Shown: positions 8,121 through 10,647 of the stretch, piece by piece
How positions within the stretch are numbered: the stretch's first letter is position 1
Layout: each line of letters opens with the position of its first letter
Origin: Verrucomicrobiota bacterium
Lineage (GTDB): Bacteria; Verrucomicrobiota; Verrucomicrobiia; Opitutales; UBA2995
DNA length: 10,647 nt
Direction of reading: 5' to 3'
Assembly: GCA_027297085.1 (NCBI GenBank)
Contig: JAPUIL010000750.1
Location: 1 to 10,647, forward strand
Program-made: the position numbers and the translations under genes
The notes under the pieces: model-generated
What the model saw: the letters and a program-made list of their open reading frames with translations, nothing else
The model's database searches: none
What the model was told of the DNA's origin: nothing

Positions 8121-8145
8121 ACTTAAAATCATGGGAGGTTAAAAT

Positions 8146-10032
8146 TTAAAACCGGATACGCGCTCCCGCGTAAACGGAAAAGGAAGCTGTTTGGAAACCC
8201 ATGATTTCCTGATAATCCTCATCCAGGAGATTATCAATTCGAGCCCAAATATCCCAGGTCTCATTCAGATCATACGTACCCGCAAGATTGAGGACCACGT
8301 AATCAGACATTTTCTGCGAATCACCTCTCAGACTTAACTGCTGTCCTACATAAAGACTACTTAGATTAAGCAACAATTTGTCATTCAGAGTTTCCCAATT
8401 TAGACCTACCGATAAAATATCGTGAGGTACCCGCTCAGCGGAAGATCCGTCATCGTATTCAGCATCTGCATACGTATAAGATAAATTAAGAACCAGGTCT
8501 TCATCAAATTGCACATTGGCAAAACTCTCTACACCTTGGCTAAAATAACGGTCCTCGTTGGCAAATGTAAAGCTGGCAAAACTGAAGACAATCTTATCCT
8601 TAATAGAATAATCGAAATAGGTGACACCTACGCTGAGAATTCCATTGTCAAAAGAGCTCTCCAGTCCGAAATCCCAACCAACCCCCGATTCAGGTTTTAA
8701 AGCGGGATCACCAAAGGAACTAAATAATTGAAAGAAGGTGGGCGCTTGAAACGAAGTGCCGTACGAACCGCGCAGCTTTAAAAACCTGTCTTCTGTTTCA
8801 TCCAGAATATAACTAAAAGTTCCACGATAGGTGGTCTCATCACCATAGGCGCTATTGTCATCATAGCGGCCTCCCAAAGTTAATACCAATTTTTCAGAAA
8901 GAATAACAATGTTCTCCAAAAAGAGAGAACGTTCATCCCGGTTTCCAACATCCGATTTGTTTTCTTCTTTTTCGTACTTGGCTCCCGCAACTAATTTATA
9001 GGAATCACTCGCTTGAACTGTGTTATTCCAGTCCAACTCAAAACGATCCCCGTCCGAGGCCAGCGGAAAAGAAGAAAAACTGAAATCACGCGTTTTATTC
9101 ATTCCAGCACTGAGGCTTGAATCCCAATTATCCGAAGGCTGGAACGACAGGGCCAACTTGGCAAAAGTCTGTTCCGTCTCTGTGTAATTGTCGGCAAAGG
9201 GCTCACCAAAGATAAAAGAAGGATCTCCAGGATCAAATTCGGCTTTGGAATCGATGTAATAAACCACTAACTTCAACGAGCTTGTGTCTGCGAAATCATA
9301 GCCGAGATTAAGCAAAGCATTCAGATTCCTATAGTGATCATCATCGGCCCATGCTTCCCCGAAGTCGGGATCCTGAACCGAGTAACCTTGGCTATCGTAC
9401 CAGGAAACAGAGGCATGGTAGGTCCAATTATTAAAATTGCCCCAAGTACTTGCCGAAGCCTGGTAGGTTTCATAGGCACCAGCCATAACGTCCAGCGAAC
9501 TGCCGGGCTCACGACTACCGTCTTTCATATGAATGCTAATAACCCCTGCTAACGCATCGGCGCCATAGAGTGAGCTCTGTGCACCTTTAAGCACTTCCAC
9601 TCGTTCAACACCCGAAGTAGACAGGGTGCCAAAATTTAGCATTTGCCCAGAACCTGGATTACTCACTTCAATCCCGTCGATAAGAACAGTCGGCCGGTTA
9701 GTATTCAGACCACGAGTTGTCATTCCAAATACCTGGCCGCTGCCTCCGTTATTGCGAAGGACAAGGCCGGGGACAGTTCGCAGGGTTTCACTAAGAAATG
9801 ACTGCTTACTTTTTTCAAAGTCCGTCGCGGTGAAAATATCGACAGAGCTTCCTACTTGTTCGAGCCGTAATTCCGTACGGCTCGAAATGACCACGTATTG
9901 ATCGAGGTCATGGATTTTCGATTCTTCATCCTCAATCGCGAAGGATGCCTGGGTTGCGAATAACCCGAACCAGGCTGATAAGCCCAGAATAGTTTTTTTA
10001 GGTAAGCCAAATTGGCTTATGGATATGTGCAT
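8146..10032 (-). CDS. TonB-dependent outer-membrane receptor, BtuB-like, probable corrinoid uptake
   Basis: This encodes 628 residues from the ATG at 10032. It is probably an outer-membrane beta-barrel that imports a corrinoid (vitamin B12 or a relative) with energy from TonB-ExbBD. A signal peptide ends near residue 32 (KKTILGL, hydrophobic core, TQASFA). A TonB-box-like DLDQYVVIS is at 43-51. The plug, about 58-172, resembles BtuB: LRTVPGLVLRNNGGSGQ, TTRGLNTNRPTVLIDGIEV, VERVEVLKGAQSSLYGADAL and AGVISI. The barrel carries GTSFQAPTFFQLF and DPALKPE (425-447) and the late NLLDEDYQ motif (601-608), and ends in a phenylalanine as barrel proteins do (GARIRF). Length is close to E. coli BtuB (about 610). 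The frame extends upstream to a TTG at 10092, but the ATG puts the signal peptide at the N-terminus. No Shine-Dalgarno is visible. The B12 substrate is inferred from plug similarity together with the cobalamin riboswitch upstream. No btuF/C/D or TonB gene lies in the window. Confidence 0.9.
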   Translation of the reverse strand: MHISISQFGLPKKTILGLSAWFGLFATQASFAIEDEESKIHDLDQYVVISSRTELRLEQVGSSVDIFTATDFEKSKQSFLSETLRTVPGLVLRNNGGSGQVFGMTTRGLNTNRPTVLIDGIEVSNPGSGQMLNFGTLSTSGVERVEVLKGAQSSLYGADALAGVISIHMKDGSREPGSSLDVMAGAYETYQASASTWGNFNNWTYHASVSWYDSQGYSVQDPDFGEAWADDDHYRNLNALLNLGYDFADTSSLKLVVYYIDSKAEFDPGDPSFIFGEPFADNYTETEQTFAKLALSFQPSDNWDSSLSAGMNKTRDFSFSSFPLASDGDRFELDWNNTVQASDSYKLVAGAKYEKEENKSDVGNRDERSLFLENIVILSEKLVLTLGGRYDDNSAYGDETTYRGTFSYILDETEDRFLKLRGSYGTSFQAPTFFQLFSSFGDPALKPESGVGWDFGLESSFDNGILSVGVTYFDYSIKDKIVFSFASFTFANEDRYFSQGVESFANVQFDEDLVLNLSYTYADAEYDDGSSAERVPHDILSVGLNWETLNDKLLLNLSSLYVGQQLSLRGDSQKMSDYVVLNLAGTYDLNETWDIWARIDNLLDEDYQEIMGFQTASFSVYAGARIRF

Positions 10033-10252
10033 ATTTTTAGAAAACCGGCTCACAAAGGAAGGTCCGGCTTCTACGGCATGCTTAAAACACAACGCGGTTT
10101 ACGCTCTTAGCCCGGCTAAGAAACGGCTGACCAACCCTTACTTGCGCGGCAAGGTTTGATATGCCAAAGCCAGAAGTCGGACTCCAAGTTTGTGTCAGGT
10201 CTAAGATCGACAAGACGCCTCACCCAATTCGACAGATGTGTGAATTTCCCAG
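10033..10252 (-). other. Long untranslated leader of the receptor gene with candidate expression-platform hairpins
   Basis: About 220 bases lie between the riboswitch core and the receptor ATG. Three hairpins can be drawn on the minus strand. CTTGCCGCGCAAG (10141-10153) has a CCGCG loop that could pair through CGCG with the aptamer's P5 loop. CTTAGCCGGGCTAAG lies at 10106-10120. AAGCCGG with CCGGTTT (10041-10048 pairing with 10064-10071, 15-base loop) is followed by a short T-run just before the ATG. The last resembles a weak intrinsic terminator. Pairings are visible; any regulatory use is inferred. A different start (TTG 10092) would turn the last 60 bases into coding sequence. Confidence 0.4.
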
Positions 10253-10374
10253 AGGTTTCCCCAGGGCAGGTTTGTGACTTGATACCGTAGCGCGACTGTC
10301 GCCGGTTCTCACGGCGTGTTCTGGTGCATTGGTGTTATTTAAGAACAGTTCCTGAATCAGCTAACCTTCAGGAA
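10253..10374 (-). promoter_or_regulatory. Cobalamin (vitamin B12) riboswitch
   Basis: On the minus strand the core elements of the cobalamin aptamer occur in the right order. The hairpin CGCCGTGAGAACCGGCG (P4 with its GTGAGAA loop motif) is followed directly by the P5 arm ACAGT-CGCGCT-ACGGT with one mismatch, then AAGTCAC, then the hallmark ACCTGCC (10265-10271). AAGGTT on the 5' side (10363-10368) can pair with AACCT (10253-10257) as a closing P1. The known ligands are cobalamins, and binding normally shuts off the downstream gene. Here that gene is a BtuB-like receptor, which is the expected arrangement. Only a few bases separate the P5 arm from AAGTCAC, so the peripheral P7-P11 arm of the large class I form seems absent; the GGGAA strand is also degenerate. 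The 5' boundary is uncertain; an 8-bp inverted repeat TTCCTGAA/TTCAGGAA sits there. Confidence 0.85.
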
Positions 10375-10438
10375 GGCGCTACCACAAGGAAGGATTGATC
10401 TGGTCGCAAGAATATTGTTCGCACCTGAGTTTTATTCG

Positions 10439-10647
10439 CTAAAGCCACAACTCGCGCAAACCACCCTCGGTCCCCAGGACAGGATCTTCAGGAGGAACAG
10501 GAAGGCCAGCGATATTTTCCAGTACCTTGGGTCGCTCGCCTGGTCTGCCGTATTGCATATCCCAGGTGAAGCCCAATGGATAGCCACCCACAACGCCAAA
10601 GTCGCTGCTACTCCCTTTATTGAAATGCCCGACCCCGGCAGGTATGA
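10439..10647 (-). CDS. C-terminal end of an unrecognised protein, cut by the right edge
   Basis: From the right edge to the TAG at 10439-10441 one minus-strand frame gives 68 residues with protein-like composition and a strong preference for G in codon position 1. Visible segments are GSSSDFGVVGGYPLGFTW near the middle, GRPGERPKVLENIAGLPV, and the end VLGTEGGLRELWL. It is glycine- and proline-rich with no hydrophobic span, so it looks like the tail of a globular enzyme or exported protein. A second frame is also open (ending in FSE) but has less coding-like codon use. I do not recognise the family. It ends about 65 bases before the riboswitch, in the same direction, with no clear terminator between. 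Confidence 0.6.
   Translation of the reverse strand, partial: IPAGVGHFNKGSSSDFGVVGGYPLGFTWDMQYGRPGERPKVLENIAGLPVPPEDPVLGTEGGLRELWL

Noticed and set aside
10033..10092. TTG start at 10092 for the TonB-dependent receptor
   Set aside because: It would put 20 extra residues before a signal peptide that begins well at the ATG of 10032, and it would absorb a leader hairpin; kept only as an alternative.
1..10647. Mobile element, phage or defence system
   Set aside because: No transposase, integrase, tRNA target, terminal inverted repeats, nuclease, helicase or reverse-transcriptase motifs were seen on either strand.

Overview
The window looks like ordinary chromosomal DNA of a Gram-negative, heterotrophic bacterium, most likely a Verrucomicrobiota (Opitutae-like) lineage. 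Three signs support this: very large Sec-exported beta-rich proteins, a C-terminal module (ISTRG...GD.ILIGG...GPS...NDNW) that I associate with secreted Verrucomicrobiota proteins, and a TonB-dependent outer-membrane receptor, which requires an outer membrane. Base composition is moderate and fairly even, and Shine-Dalgarno sequences are weak or absent before most starts. I saw no tRNA, rRNA, transposase, CRISPR array or phage gene.

Layout, left to right. (1) Positions 1-3595, minus strand: a giant exported SBBP-type beta-propeller protein, cut by the left edge, at least 1198 residues and open throughout. (2) 3596-4055: 460 bases without a convincing gene. (3) 4056-6998, minus: a 980-residue exported protein with six Calx-beta domains and two C-terminal modules. 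(4) 6999-7142: a short divergent intergenic region. (5) 7143-8048, plus: a family-2 glycosyltransferase. (6) 8049-8145: a convergent gap with a clear intrinsic terminator serving the minus-strand gene. (7) 8146-10032, minus: a BtuB-like TonB-dependent receptor. (8) 10033-10252: its untranslated leader, with several hairpins. (9) About 10253-10374, minus: a cobalamin riboswitch aptamer. (10) 10439-10647, minus: the C-terminal end of an unrecognised gene running off the right edge.

The best functional link is riboswitch plus receptor. The aptamer carries the cobalamin-riboswitch core and precedes a receptor whose plug resembles BtuB, so the pair reads as a B12-repressed corrinoid uptake gene. 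Two features are unusual: the aptamer looks compact, and its leader is long (about 220 nt to the ATG). The two giant surface proteins share direction but are far apart, so they are probably separate units. The glycosyltransferase stands alone; a role in modifying surface polymers or its secreted neighbours is only a guess. The most unusual protein feature is the first gene: its seven propeller repeats are split 4+3 by a roughly 225-residue insertion that contains perfect-length heptad repeats.
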